From Protea cynaroides (taxonomy: Eukaryota; Streptophyta; Magnoliopsida; Proteales; Proteaceae): a DNA stretch of 64,000 bases. Location: NCBI GenBank assembly GCA_028583415.1, contig CM053268.1:18461923-18525922 (forward strand), given 5' to 3'. Under the pieces are notes generated by a model. It did no database searches. It saw only the letters and a list, made by a program, of their open reading frames with translations, and had not been told where the DNA came from. This document shows, piece by piece, positions 31,777 to 43,089 of this stretch (positions within the stretch are counted from its first letter, which is position 1; every line of letters begins with the position of its first letter). The translations under genes and the position numbers were made by a program.

Positions 31777-33329
31777 GTTCAAATTCTTTCATTTCCATGT
31801 GTCGGTATGAGGAAATTCAGTGATGATCATTCATGTATATCAATACATCGGTATATAAGTACAGTAAACTATAACCACTAGATTTTCTTATGTCAACATG
31901 AGCGTCATGAGAGGATTAGAATCCAACAAAATTAATAAAATATAGAATACCTAGATTGCAAATCTAAACTTCCCTTATTCAGTTAATGCCTAGATTGCAG
32001 ATGTAAACGTCCCTTACCCAGTTTAAAGGGAAACTTTGAGACATTGGTCCAGTCACAAACACTTGAATCACCAAAAGCAACATTAATGGTCGGGTTGGTC
32101 CATTCATATTGTGTTAGACCTGATTGATCCTTGATTCGATCTCTAATCTGAGCATGTTTTAATATTTATTAATGAGGATTGAATTCAATCTTGTTTTCCA
32201 TTGGGTCTGTACTCCAATCCGATATGGATATGATCGATACCATATCTAATACCTGGTTTTAAAACCATGTTTACAAATGCCTTTTGATATGGTGCCTTAT
32301 TACGTTACAGACCACCTTTGATCCTAGTCTACTCTGGTCGTTTGAGCCAATGCCCATGTTCTATTGGGTTGTAAACAAATAAGGACCCTTATTTATAGAT
32401 TTCAATCCTTTCCAACCTTTAATTGCTAGTCGATATGGGAATAAAGCCGGTGCACAAGAAAGGAACAAAATGCATTGAATTAGTTTTTCTTTTCTTTTTT
32501 TTTTTTTATTTTTTATTTTTTTTTTTTGTCTATGCTGTCATTATTGATCAAAATGAAAAAAAAAAAAAAACAAAAATATGGAGAAATCAGATCAAGAATA
32601 TTAGACACAAGCCATGGGACAAGCCACACCCTTAACAATGCCATCAGTAGGAGTATACCAAATAGAAAGAGAAAAAAAAACAGAGATTAAGTAAACCGAT
32701 ATCTAATTCCAACCAAGAAATCGACAACTACATTGCCCTCCGATAAATATGGGTAATCTGCAATCAATTAATCCCACATTAGTTGGAATAAAAAAAATAT
32801 TAAAATGATAAAATTATAAAAAGAGACGGTTTTGTTGATTTCTATAATAAATGGATTTTTGGTCAGGTCATGTCCATTTTCTTGTCCGTACCAAAAATGG
32901 CAATTTAATACATTACCTAAAACTATGACCTACTGTTTATCAAACGGTCAATTTGGTTTCAATCTTTTTTTTTTACCTCTATTTTAAATTGACGAAAAGG
33001 ATACAAAATGGGAGTGATATAGTACATATGCCGGTATTAATTGAAAATGATTTTCTATTATTTAATATAACAGAAAATGCAAGGAAATGTATTGAAAAAA
33101 AAAATCATTTAAAATATTATTTTAAAAAAGAAAGTTTTACAGCAAAACAAATAGGATCCTAGTTGTCAATATTCCATCCAACTTTGCTCCATTTTACATC
33201 CCTCACTAATGTGATAATGCACACCATATATTGACTAAACTGGTCATTGACTGAACTAGTACGTGGCAATTAGACCCATGATTAAAAAAGTAAGAGAGTT
33301 TGGACTGAAATGAGTTTAATAAGTTACGT
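31777..33329. other. AT-rich DNA of unit 1 (also 45790-47347, 59737-61270)
   Basis: No gene is supported. It contains a direct repeat of CTAGATTGCA...AAACTTCCCTTA...CAGTTTAAAGGG words near 31950-32030, a T-rich block at 32490-32530 of different length in each unit, and a faint MITE remnant (GATATGGATATGATCGATACC) near 32220-32270. Confidence 0.5.
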
Positions 33330-33344
33330 CTTTATTAATTAGAG

Positions 33345-33690
33345 TTGTGAATGTTTGTCGGTTTTTGTCTCTACTAGTCAGAGACCAATTGTTATCATTC
33401 TTTGTCTCTCTAGTTAGATTTTGTATTTTCTCTGGTTATCTGTCTCTATCAGGTTAGAGCTTGTATCTTATGTGATTTCTATGTATTTCTAACTAGAGTC
33501 TGTATTTCCTGTGGTTATTTGTCTCTACTAGGTTGGAGCTTGTGTTTCTGTGACTCTTTGTTTTAGCTAAAGTTTGTATCTTCTATGGTCGTTTGTCTCT
33601 ACAAAGATTTTTCATTTTTTGTGATTCTTTGTCTCTAATTGTTAGAGCTTAATGTATCGTTGTCACCCTCTGTCCCTATCAATTAGAGCC
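33345..33690 (+). repeat. Minisatellite, about 38-40 bp period, unit 1
   Basis: About nine imperfect units each begin TTTGTCTCTA and contain TTAGAGCTTGTAT and TGTGGTTAT. The unit 2 copy (47355-47680) lacks 31 bp relative to unit 1, consistent with loss of most of one repeat. Unit 3 ends before this array. Confidence 0.85.
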
Positions 33691-35576
33691 TAGTATTGTA
33701 GATCTAAAATTGATGATTGAGAATAGCAAGAGAGCAGTCTTCTCCATTTTTTTGTTTGGTGAAAATCTTCAAATCTTATTGGAGTAGATTACCTCCTTTG
33801 TTAGAGTCTCTAAAAGTGTGTTTGTATCATGAGCAGTTAGTGTCTACCTTTTCTCATCATGTGATGAAAACACAGGCAAGAAATATCTTCTTTTTATTGG
33901 TCAGAAATCCTAATTAAGGAGACTTCTTAGAGTGGTCATTGCAGATTCCATCGAAGTCCTATCCTAAGTTCTAAATCATCGGGAAATCATGAGTTACAGC
34001 AACATGCTAGGCATCTTTGGTAATTATGCCTCCTTGATTGACAAAGTTAATTTTGGACTGCTGAGTACAATCTGGCGGAGTTAATTTCAGACTCCTGAGT
34101 ACAGTTGTGCCGTCCATCCAAGATTAATCAAAGAACCCTGACTCAGAGACCATCCCAAACTCTCAGGAGTTACGTTTTCCTCCCAGAATTATCTGTGATA
34201 ATAGAGGATCCCTTGTGGCTATTATCTATCTCAACGTAGGATAACCTAATTGATGAGTTTAATGAACCAGGCGGGGATATAGAAGATTGATCCCCATTAA
34301 GGGTAACCTAAAAGATGAATTTTAATGAACCCTAGCTGGGGTATTGATCAGAGTGACTGACATTGCGGGTAACCCAATAATGAGCTTTTATGGACCTAAA
34401 CTGGGGTATAGTTAAGTTTGGTGTGCATCAGGCACATATTGGTAGGTAGGCGTGATGAGTCCTACTAGTGGTAGCCTAGGTGGAGATTCAGCCTCATGTC
34501 GATCATTGTTGGTGCCAATGGTGTTGCTCCTAATTGGGGTTTGTTTAGATAAGTTGTTTTGTCTCGGCTTGCTATTGGCTGTTTTTGATAGGTCAGCCAT
34601 GTTTGGGCTTGAGGCTGATATGTCCGTAGGCAATCCAGTCCAATTTGCTCTGTCTAATAAAAAGAATATTCCCACTTGGGACTTCAACTATTGAGCTTTG
34701 TAGCTTCCGAAACATTTTTTTTTCTAGTTTGATATTCTTTCCACTTTCGTGCCCTCGGTCAATTCTGACTCCGATGATGATCGGGAAGATGAGCCATCAC
34801 CTAAACTTCTACGCCACCAGGCCTCTTGAGAAAAGAAAGTCCAACTCGTTTGTGAAAAACTGCAAATGATTGATCCAGAAACACAAAAGCAGTCTTGGAG
34901 AGATAGTTTGGCAAGTTTCAAAGGTTCAGAAAGTCACCCTTGATAAACTAAAAAAGCTCCATGAGATGTTGTCAAAGGGTGTCGAGCAATCCTGGACTTA
35001 TTCTGGTGGTTTTGATTGGTTTTACAAATGAGATGAGATGCCTTATGGATTTGGTCTAGGTCAAAGATATCATCATTGAAAAAAAATGAAAAGAAAAAAA
35101 AGAGAAAAACAGAAAGGAGAACAAGTGTTGTGTTCATGTTCTTATTATCAGACACATGCCTCCTTACATCATGGATCGTAGCAATCACTACAGTGAGCAA
35201 AATGAATTATCCTAAAAAAAAAAAAAAAAAAAAAAAAGGGATATAGTCAAACGATTGGGGTTAAATGAGCTGCTTTGCTGTATCAGTTTACAAAAGATGA
35301 ATTTTGACTGGGGTAGCACCATCCTTTTCAGTCTGTAGTGTGGAATTGTTGTCGCTTCTTGAGTTGAAGATACAGTCTCCAAAGATCCTCATGGACCAAT
35401 GGCTTTCAAGAGCAGGGCCCTTATATTTGAGGTACATCGTTACAAATTGATCGAGCAAAGAGTGATCATGTATTGCCTCTACATCCATTAAAAAAATGCT
35501 CAAAAAAGACAAGAGCCGAAAAAAAAACCAAAAAAAGAAAAAAGAAAAGAAAATCCATACAAAGGTGTAGATGTGG
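33691..35576 (+). other. Possible internal remnant upstream of LTR-A, units 1 and 2
   Basis: Broken plus-strand frames near 34745-34950 (SVNSDSDDDREDEPSP, then CEKLQMIDPETQKQ) look like retroelement-derived coding sequence but match no family I can name. A purine-rich stretch (35515-35550) precedes the LTR as a polypurine tract would. The unit 2 equivalent is 47681-49563. Confidence 0.4.
34239..34410 (+). repeat. Three-copy repeat, about 55-60 bp, unit 1
   Basis: The phrase GGGTAACCTAA...GATGA.TTTTAATGAACC...GGGGTAT occurs three times in imperfect form. The same array is at about 48229-48400 in unit 2. Confidence 0.75.
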
Positions 35577-37952
35577 TGTAAGACCCGCATGCCACGAACC
35601 CGGCCTAACCATATATTTCATGTCGGGATCCGTCTTCATATCATGGTCGAGCCAAGTGGACCAAGTATGTGAAGAAATCCAAGACCCAATATGAAAATTT
35701 ATCCAAAAAACAGTCAAAATGAGGGTAGGGTCGCATGTTTTAACAGGCAGGTCCGACCCTCCCATCGACCCTCACCATCGACCCTCAACCATGGGTCGCA
35801 GGGTCTATGAGTTGTCCGACCCTCCCATCGACCCTCACCATCGACCCTCGGCATTCGGGAAAAACAACACGAACCGAAAATTAGGAAACCTTCCTAATTG
35901 CGATTGGAACCTTTCCTAAACTCAATGAGACTTATTTTGGGAGGTTTTGCCCTATAAATAGGACGTCCCTAAGCCTCATCCACTCCTTTTACAACCCTAA
36001 TTGGATTGAGAGAAAGAGAAGAGAAGGAAGAGAAGAAGAGAAGGAAAACTTGAAGAAAAGGCTAAGGAAGGAGAGGAAATTCAGAGGAAACTCTGAATCT
36101 CAGCAAACCTAAGGTATGAATACATTCCCCATGATTTATTTAAGACTTTAGAATGATTTATGAAGAGGATATGACTTAGAAGAAACCCAAATCATCCATC
36201 CATGGTTAGGTTTTCATGGAAAACCATGGAGGAGATCATTAAAATCATGTAGGTGAATAAAGTATAGTTATAAATCATAGAACATGTATAGAATGGATTG
36301 TGGAAGTAAGCCATAGGACCTAACTATGAAAGAGAGAACGAAATCTGAAATTTTCGACTCAAACCATGGAGGGTCGCACCTAGGGTCGATGGCAGATCCG
36401 ACCCTAGCATCGACCTTCAGTGTTCGGGAAGTTCAGAGTTAAGGGAGGGTCGCACCCAGGGTCGATCATGACTCCGACCCTACCTCCGACCCTCAGTTAA
36501 CAGAATGGTTTTTAAATTCTGAATAAATTTTAATTAAATTTTGTCGGCTTTGTTAGGTCTTCTAGCAATATAATAACATTATAAAGGTGATTCTAAAGCT
36601 TGAAGAGTATCTATTAGCAAGCTAAGGTGAGGGAACAAGACCTAAATTAATTGGTTAATAATAAATTATTTTTATTTCTTGAGTCCGATGCCATGAATGA
36701 TTTTATGCGTGTATGCTTGTAATGTGCATTCAACATGTCATCCAATATTTCTATTATTACTATTCATACATATTTAAATTTATTGTTTATAACATGATGA
36801 TGATGATGATGATAGGAATAGGCATGTGAATGTTTGTGTTTGGCTAGTGTATATGATGCGGGTAGGGATGGTATCAACCGGTACAACCATGACCGTTCTT
36901 CATGGGGTGTATATTGTGCCATGGTCTATTCAAGTCATGTCCACTAAGCAAGTATTAGTGTGCTTGATGCGAGGGGAGCATCAGGGGGAGGACGTGGCAT
37001 TGTGGTTCAGCCTGGTCACCAGACTCTAGCTCTATCTCTACTCAAGTCTTGTCCACTAACATCGTCGTATCGCCATTACCTTAGCGGAACTAATATGTCG
37101 TAGGGTATCAGGGGGGGACGTGGCATTGTGGTTCAGCCTGGTCACCAGACCCTAGCTCTATCTCTATGGATGTATTGAGGGATGCTGGGGTGAGGCCTTG
37201 GATACATTGTTTGGCATTAGGGTTGGTTAGTTGCGAGCCCAGTTTGCAAGCCCTCGCCAACAGGGGCTTACGTGTTGGTATGGGCAACCGGTACAGCCAT
37301 GCCGTTTTCATGGGGTGTATATTGTCCATGGTGGGTGCATGTGGGGCGACGGTGCGTTTTCATTGGGCGTTTCCACACACTCGTGTATAGAGGTGCAGTG
37401 GCCACCTATCCTTTCTATAGCACATTGCAAACTTTAAACCAGACCAAAGATATGAATTGATTGCATGCATATGGATTGTTGCATTGTTTTGTTTACTCAC
37501 TGAGCTCAAGTTGGAGAGCTGACCCTCGCGCATGCAATTCTTTTTAGTTTCTGATGTTACAGGTACTATGATTGAAGATTATGTCGGCAAGCCAACATAT
37601 GAACATGTGGTGGCTATGATGAGCAAGGGGTGGAGGACGAACATGGTTTGTTAAGCGAGCGTTTGAATTGGTGGATACGTTTAGTGTTTAGTTTTCGTAT
37701 TTGGATATTGTAATATGTATTAAATTATGTTTTGGTTACATGGAAATAAATAGAATATTAATTATTTATCATGATTAGACCTCAGTTCATTATCTGTAAG
37801 ACTTCCGTTATTTACTTTATTACCTCTGATTAATGTGGAATGTGTTTTGGTTTATCATATGTGGGATAGCCTATTTTGAGATCCTGGTTGAACCGTTGGT
37901 TTATTGACGGTTCATCACACCATTCTGATTGGTGCAGAATTGGGGTGTGACA
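35577..37952 (+). repeat. Gypsy-type LTR (LTR-A), unit 1
   Basis: It starts TGTAAGACCC and ends GGGTGTGACA, giving near-perfect inverted ends with the TG...CA of an LTR. Length is 2,376 bp, common for Ty3-gypsy chromoviruses. A TATA box (CCTATAAATAGG) lies near 35951, followed by a purine-rich leader. Inside, GGGTCGA and TCGACCC words cluster at 35740-35860 and 36365-36495, and a block containing GACGTGGCATTGTGG is repeated at about 36975 and 37115. It could be a solo or 3' LTR. Confidence 0.75.
35951..35960 (+). promoter_or_regulatory. TATA box of LTR-A (also 49926)
   Basis: CCTATAAATA lies about 375 bp into the LTR and is followed by CCTCATCCACTCC and a GAGAGAAAGAGAAG leader. This is the arrangement of a plant LTR promoter reading toward the next repeat unit. 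Activity is unknown. Confidence 0.5.
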
Positions 37953-38852
37953 TCAAGAGTGAGTTAAGAAGCTTGGAGAAGATTGAACGTTCCTAACAGG
38001 TGAGGGAACAGAACCTAAACTAACTGGCTAATAATAAATTGTTTACTTTAATTGAGTCCAATGACATGATTGATTTTGTGCTTGTATGCTTGTAATGTGC
38101 ATCTCACATGTCATCTAATATTCTTGTTATTACTACTCATGCATATTTATTTCTGTCTATTTATAATATAATGATGATGACGATGCTAGGAATAGGCATG
38201 TGATTGTGTGTGTGTGGTTGGTATACTTGATGCGAGTGGAGTGTCAGGGGGAGGACGTGACATTGTGGTTCGTCCTGATCACCAGACTCTAACTCTATCT
38301 CTACTCAAGTCTTGTTTACTGACATCGTCGTATCACCACTACCTTAGCAATAGGGGCTTACATGTTGGTATGGATAAGGAATCAGGGGAAGTGTTGGCGG
38401 TGTTTGATTCGAACACTTTAGCTCTATCTCTATTCCATGGTGGGTGCATGTGAGACGAAAATGATGTTTGATCCATTGGGCAGATTCACACACTCGTGTA
38501 TAGAGGTGTGGTGGCCGCTAATCCTTTCTATAGCATATTGCAAACTTAAAAATCAAACCAAAGATATGAATTGAATGCATGCATATGTATGTTGCATTGT
38601 TTTGTTTGCTCATTGAGCCGTGATGTGTGCTCACCCTTTCGACGTCGAATATTTTTAGTTGTTGATGTAGGTCCTACTGTTGAAGATTATATGAACATGC
38701 TGACATATGGACACGTAGCGGCGTTAGACATGGAGGCTATGGAAGAAGCGCATGATCTGTCGTGCGAGTGCAACTCATGTGTTTTCGATTAGTTTAGTTA
38801 TTAGGTTATACGGTTCATCACACTATTCGGTTAGTCCGTGTGGGGTGTGACA
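37953..38852 (+). repeat. LTR-B remnant, unit 2
   Basis: It is joined at its left directly to the terminus of LTR-A of unit 1 and ends GGGGTGTGACA at 38852. The 180-bp segment of unit 1 is absent, with the join at CCTTAGCA|ATAGGGG. Confidence 0.8.
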
Positions 38853-39555
38853 CCATTGGTTTCTTTTAATGTTCTTAGGGGATCTAATTTTCTCCATGAA
38901 CTTTCACCTACTGTGATTGTCTCACAAAATCTCCTAATGGGATTCTCATGATTAATCAAATATTCATCATCTTCACCATTAGATCCCTGTTTTTTTTATC
39001 TCCATTATCAACTATGAACACTTTATATTTATTGCTTAAGCTGTTGAAGCCAAAACCAACACAAAAAATAAATAAATAAATAAATAAATAAAATAAAAAA
39101 TAAAAACCTCACCCACATTTGATTTGGGAAAAATAAGTTGTGATTTGGGCAACATCATCCTCTCTCTTGTAATGGGATTTAAGAGGCAGACATGACCGTT
39201 ACACAGTGTTAGAGCTATACAGAGAAAGCCATTGAACCCAAAGTTTCAAGTTTACCCCTGGCCTAGTTCAAATACCATTCTTTTTCACTACCGGGCCCAA
39301 AGACAAGCTTCGGTCCATTCTTTTGAGAAGGATCCAATAGTTCAAAACCCTTTGGTATCTCTCTGGTTTTGCTATCACCTTCTCCATTCACCATGAGTAG
39401 GATATTAATCTTACTATCGATGTAAGGTTTTGGTACTGAAGGAATAAAAAGACAAGGTAGTCGATGTGGTTCATCGTTGGAATTATAATCATCATCATGA
39501 TCATGCCCCAACAAGCTATACCATGGTTTGCAGATGCACATGAATCGTGTTCCTC
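38853..39555 (-). pseudogene. F-box protein fragment, unit 2
   Basis: The gene piece and both end breaks are as in unit 1. The middle differs: a stretch reading KNGPKLVFGPGSEKEWYL lies between the MGFELL-like and KLETLGS blocks, where unit 1 has a shorter join. The long open stretch (MCICKPWYSLLGHDHDDD onward) covers 39263-39541. The AAAT run and the C-terminal cut by LTR-B are shared. Confidence 0.8.
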
Positions 39556-39824
39556 CTACTGATCAAAACATTTAAAACTCAAAAAGAATTAGACAGTCCC
39601 TGCAGCCCCATCTAGGCCATTGGATTGCATTAGTACACTTGTAGATGTGCTCTCAATGCCCGAATGTGGCTGCAGGGGCTGCACGGCCGCAGAAAACCCA
39701 AGCCCCACAAAAGATATTGAATGAATAGGGGACTCAAACAAGGAAACCCTTTATATAAAGAGATTCGTCCGATCACTAGATGGATAAACATGGTAATTAA
39801 CTTATAGTGTCTAGATGTACTAAC

Positions 39825-42800
39825 TGTTAGGATCGGAGACGCAAACAAGAAGAAACACAAAGAATTAACGTGGTTCAGCACCCCATCGTGGGATGCCTAC
39901 GTCCACCAGAGAAAAGATCGACTTTCTTCTATTCCCAAGAACAGTCTACAAATCTCTACCTGACAGGCTTATCTCATCTATCAGCCTTACAGCGTTCCAG
40001 CTCTCCACTGTCAGAGGAGAATCCTCTACAGTCCTTGTAGCCTTACCTAGGTTTTTCCACACAGAGACAATTTATAGGAAAACCTAGAAACCCTAATCCC
40101 ACCACAATTATAAGTTTAACCCCATACATGTAATAGACTCATACCTAATACAAATACTACCCTTATAATTGTGTGGATCCCACAGAATACAAGACACCAA
40201 CCCAACAAATCTCCACCTGGCTTGGATTCTGCAAACCACCTTGAAGAAAACCCGTTGATGTTGATTCTGTAAATCTGTCTCTGCCAAAACGCTACACCCA
40301 AACCAGCATAGCCCACACCCCGTCTGGGTGTCCCGTACAGCTCACCGCCGTACGATGTGAAGTGACTTTATCTCTCCCACTGCTGCAGCATCACCAGAAA
40401 GATCACCGTCACACACAGTCTTCCTGCAATTCTGGTTACACCTGGAACCCGAGCCTCTCACCACTGCACCTCCAATGTAAACTCATCCCAGCCCTTTGCA
40501 ACTCCAGTTGCACCTGGAACCCAAGTCTCTCAACTCTGCACCACCAATGCAGACCTAGAGATCCGACTTCTTGTCTGAACCCGCCAGTACTCCTTTACCA
40601 CACGGTGCAACATAAACTGGTCATTATGTGCATCGTACCGGGATTCAATCCCGCCATCAGATCCAACACCTGATCCGACCAGATCTACGGACAGCTACCA
40701 TCATCCCATCAATCTGAACACGATCTCCCAGCCATCGCTGACCATCCGCTCCATTAGCAGTAACCAGGCCTCTACCGTGGTTGCCCTTTGATGAAACTTG
40801 CTCCAAAACCACCTTGGGAAAACCCTCCCCCACATGCAATAATGGATCCAACCCCCCTGCTTGACATGTTACACCAGGTCTTGTCCAACCCAACAATACC
40901 CCCTGCTGCATTCGTCGATCCATCGGATCTCCTACCGCATCACTACCAACACCAATAGCATTCAAAGGTGTTGGAGTTCCATAGACTGCAGTAACACCAT
41001 ATCCATACGGAGTTTGATTACTCCATGGTCTTCTTGGGGCAACAAGTGGGCTACTCGCATAACCAGCACTTGGGATTGGATTTCCATAAGCCTTAGTGGA
41101 GCCATTATACCAAGTGTTGGCACCACCAAAGCCAACAGTACCAACACCATAACCACTATAACGGACCCCATTATTTGTTGCCATTAAAACCCATAGCCTT
41201 GGGTTCTTCATTAGGAAACCCAAGAAATCCTCCAAGATCCATTGCTTGATAACTTCCCATATGTAAATCATCCCATGGATCTTCAAAAAACTATACATGG
41301 TAATCCCAATTTGATACCCCTGCCATGACCTCGACCCATGCGATCTACCATAACCGAAGACACCACATGTGATAACAGCGGATTCCTAGCCTAGCACTGA
41401 ATCATCACCCTCGATCCAAAGATGAGTTCCCGCCTACAATTCCAGATCCTCCGCATCTTTAGAAATCCCCACATGTGGAAGCATATCGATTCCTCCCATC
41501 GAACTCACCATGTCTGTGACATCGCTGATCGCATCGCCAGCCTGCACTGCATTCCATCGGACTTCTTTCTCCAGCACATGCGATAACAACAGATTCCTTG
41601 TCTGCAAAAACTCATTCGCAAAGCCCCAAGGAACACAGCCACCTCCTTCAAACAACATCTTCTCAGCCATTGACAAACAATCGGCCAGCTGTCCGAAACC
41701 TCTCGCCGAGAACACCATCGTCGCCGTATGCCTTCGAGGGTCGATCCTTAGTGGATAGCACCCAACCCTTGCTGTGATCTCAGGTCCTTCTCCGTCTCCG
41801 GTATTGTTAACAGGGCAAAAAAAATTCTTCAGTCACCGACACTATATACAGCCTCTTGGGACATCTACCACCTATACCTGGATCCCTCGATCAGCTTCTG
41901 CCACATGCGATAATGTTCTCAAACCATGCATCGCTGAGTCACCCCCGCAAGCCTCAGATTGTGCAAATCTGGGTGGGTTTTCTTCTTCCACATGCGATAA
42001 TGCATTGCACGCCACTGCTATAGACTGTGCTCCTATCGTCGCACCTATCCTGCCAGTCGCGAGAAAGAGATTTGATGAGCCCCCTGGGAAAACCTGGGCA
42101 TCCCAAGCGTTACATGCAGTTGTCGCAGACTACCGGATCCCAGTCTCCCACTGCTGCTCTGCAACTCGATCACCACTCTTGCGTGCCGCCGACATCGCCT
42201 CTGCTCCTCAATGATCGAGGGATCTCTCCGCTGCAAGTAGAGAATCCCACACATGCGATGACGCATGCATTGCTGAAACCGAATCAGATGGCATCCCTAA
42301 CACGCTCAACTCAAAACCTTCGACTGGCAACCCTGCCATCGACGCCATTACAACTGACATAGACGAAGCACCCTGGGCCTCCCTCTCCCCTCTCTCTGGT
42401 TCCCTCGATAACCCCAAAAAACCATGCTCACTTCTTGAGCCCACAGCAAAGGGATTAAACCGCCAACCAAACTGCTCCTTACCTGCCGCCGACGACAACC
42501 CACCAGTCGTGAGCACCATCGCCATCTACTGATCCTTTACCGGCAACCGTCCTACACCAAGTCACAATATTCGCAACTCAAAGCATACACCCACAATATT
42601 CTCACCCAAAACCCTATACATGTTCTGGGTTTTTTTTTTTTTCTTCTTCGTTTTCATACTGCGTACCTCTTTCCTTCTTCAAAAAACCTAAGCTCTATTA
42701 CCACTTGTTAGGATCGGAGATGCAAACAAGAAGAAACACAAAAAATTAACGTGGTTCAGCACCCCATCGTGGGATGCCTATGTCCACCAGAGAAAAGATC

Positions 42801-43089
42801 GACTTTCTTCTATTCCCAAAAACAGTCTACAAATATCTATCTAACAGGCTTATCTCATCTGTCAGCCTTACAGCATTCCAGCTCTCCACTGTCAGAGGAG
42901 AATGCTCTACAGTCCTTGTAGCCTTACCTAGGTTTTCCCACACAGAGACAATTTATAGGAAAACCTAGAAACCCTAATCCCACCACAATTATAAGTTTAA
43001 CCCCATACATATAATAGACTCATACTCTAATACAAATATTACCTTTATAATTGTGTGGATCCCACAGAATACAAGACACCAACCCAACA
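39825..43089 (-). mobile_element. Non-autonomous copia-type LTR element, unit 2
   Basis: The same element as in unit 1, with LTRs 39825-40207 and 42706-43089 and the same CTAAC duplication (39820-39824 and 43090-43094). The interior is complete, 2,498 bp, including a 70-bp direct repeat (TTGCACCTGGAACCC and TTACACCTGGAACCC) near 40427-40560 that unit 1 has lost. Confidence 0.9.
40657..42525 (-). pseudogene. Internal reading frame of LTR-C element, unit 2
   Basis: This is collinear with unit 1. The last part is open for 213 codons (41298 down to 40657; MYSFLKIHGMIYIWE to RSGRIRCWI), longer than in unit 1 because two stops and the G-rich block are absent. It gains a stop where unit 1 reads GIRQSATT (CAG to TAG). 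It carries the same L-S-H-V repeats. The Gly/Tyr-rich segment has APRRPWSNQTPYGYG. Confidence 0.5.

Larger units (their letters stand above)
23594..37952. repeat. Tandem segmental repeat, unit 1 (14,359 bp)
   Basis: The unit starts TCAAGAGTGAGTTAAG and ends at the LTR-A terminus GGGTGTGACA. Units 2 and 3 start with the same words. In order it contains the LTR-B remnant, F-box pseudogene, LTR-C element, foldback elements, AT-rich DNA, two minisatellites and LTR-A. Unit 1 differs from the others by keeping about 180 bp at 23989-24168 and about 437 bp at 29759-30194, and by the G-rich block. Confidence 0.95.

Noticed and set aside
31384..31823. Overlapping open frames on both strands with matching peptides
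   Set aside because: They arise from the 243-bp palindrome of the MULE-like MITE; no conserved domain and no start context.
33355..33690. CRISPR-like array
   Set aside because: The repeats are degenerate, adjacent without unique spacers, and lie in plant nuclear DNA; it is a minisatellite.
36826..37460. Several short open frames in LTR-A
   Set aside because: They overlap each other in different frames within LTR subrepeats and show no domain or codon structure.
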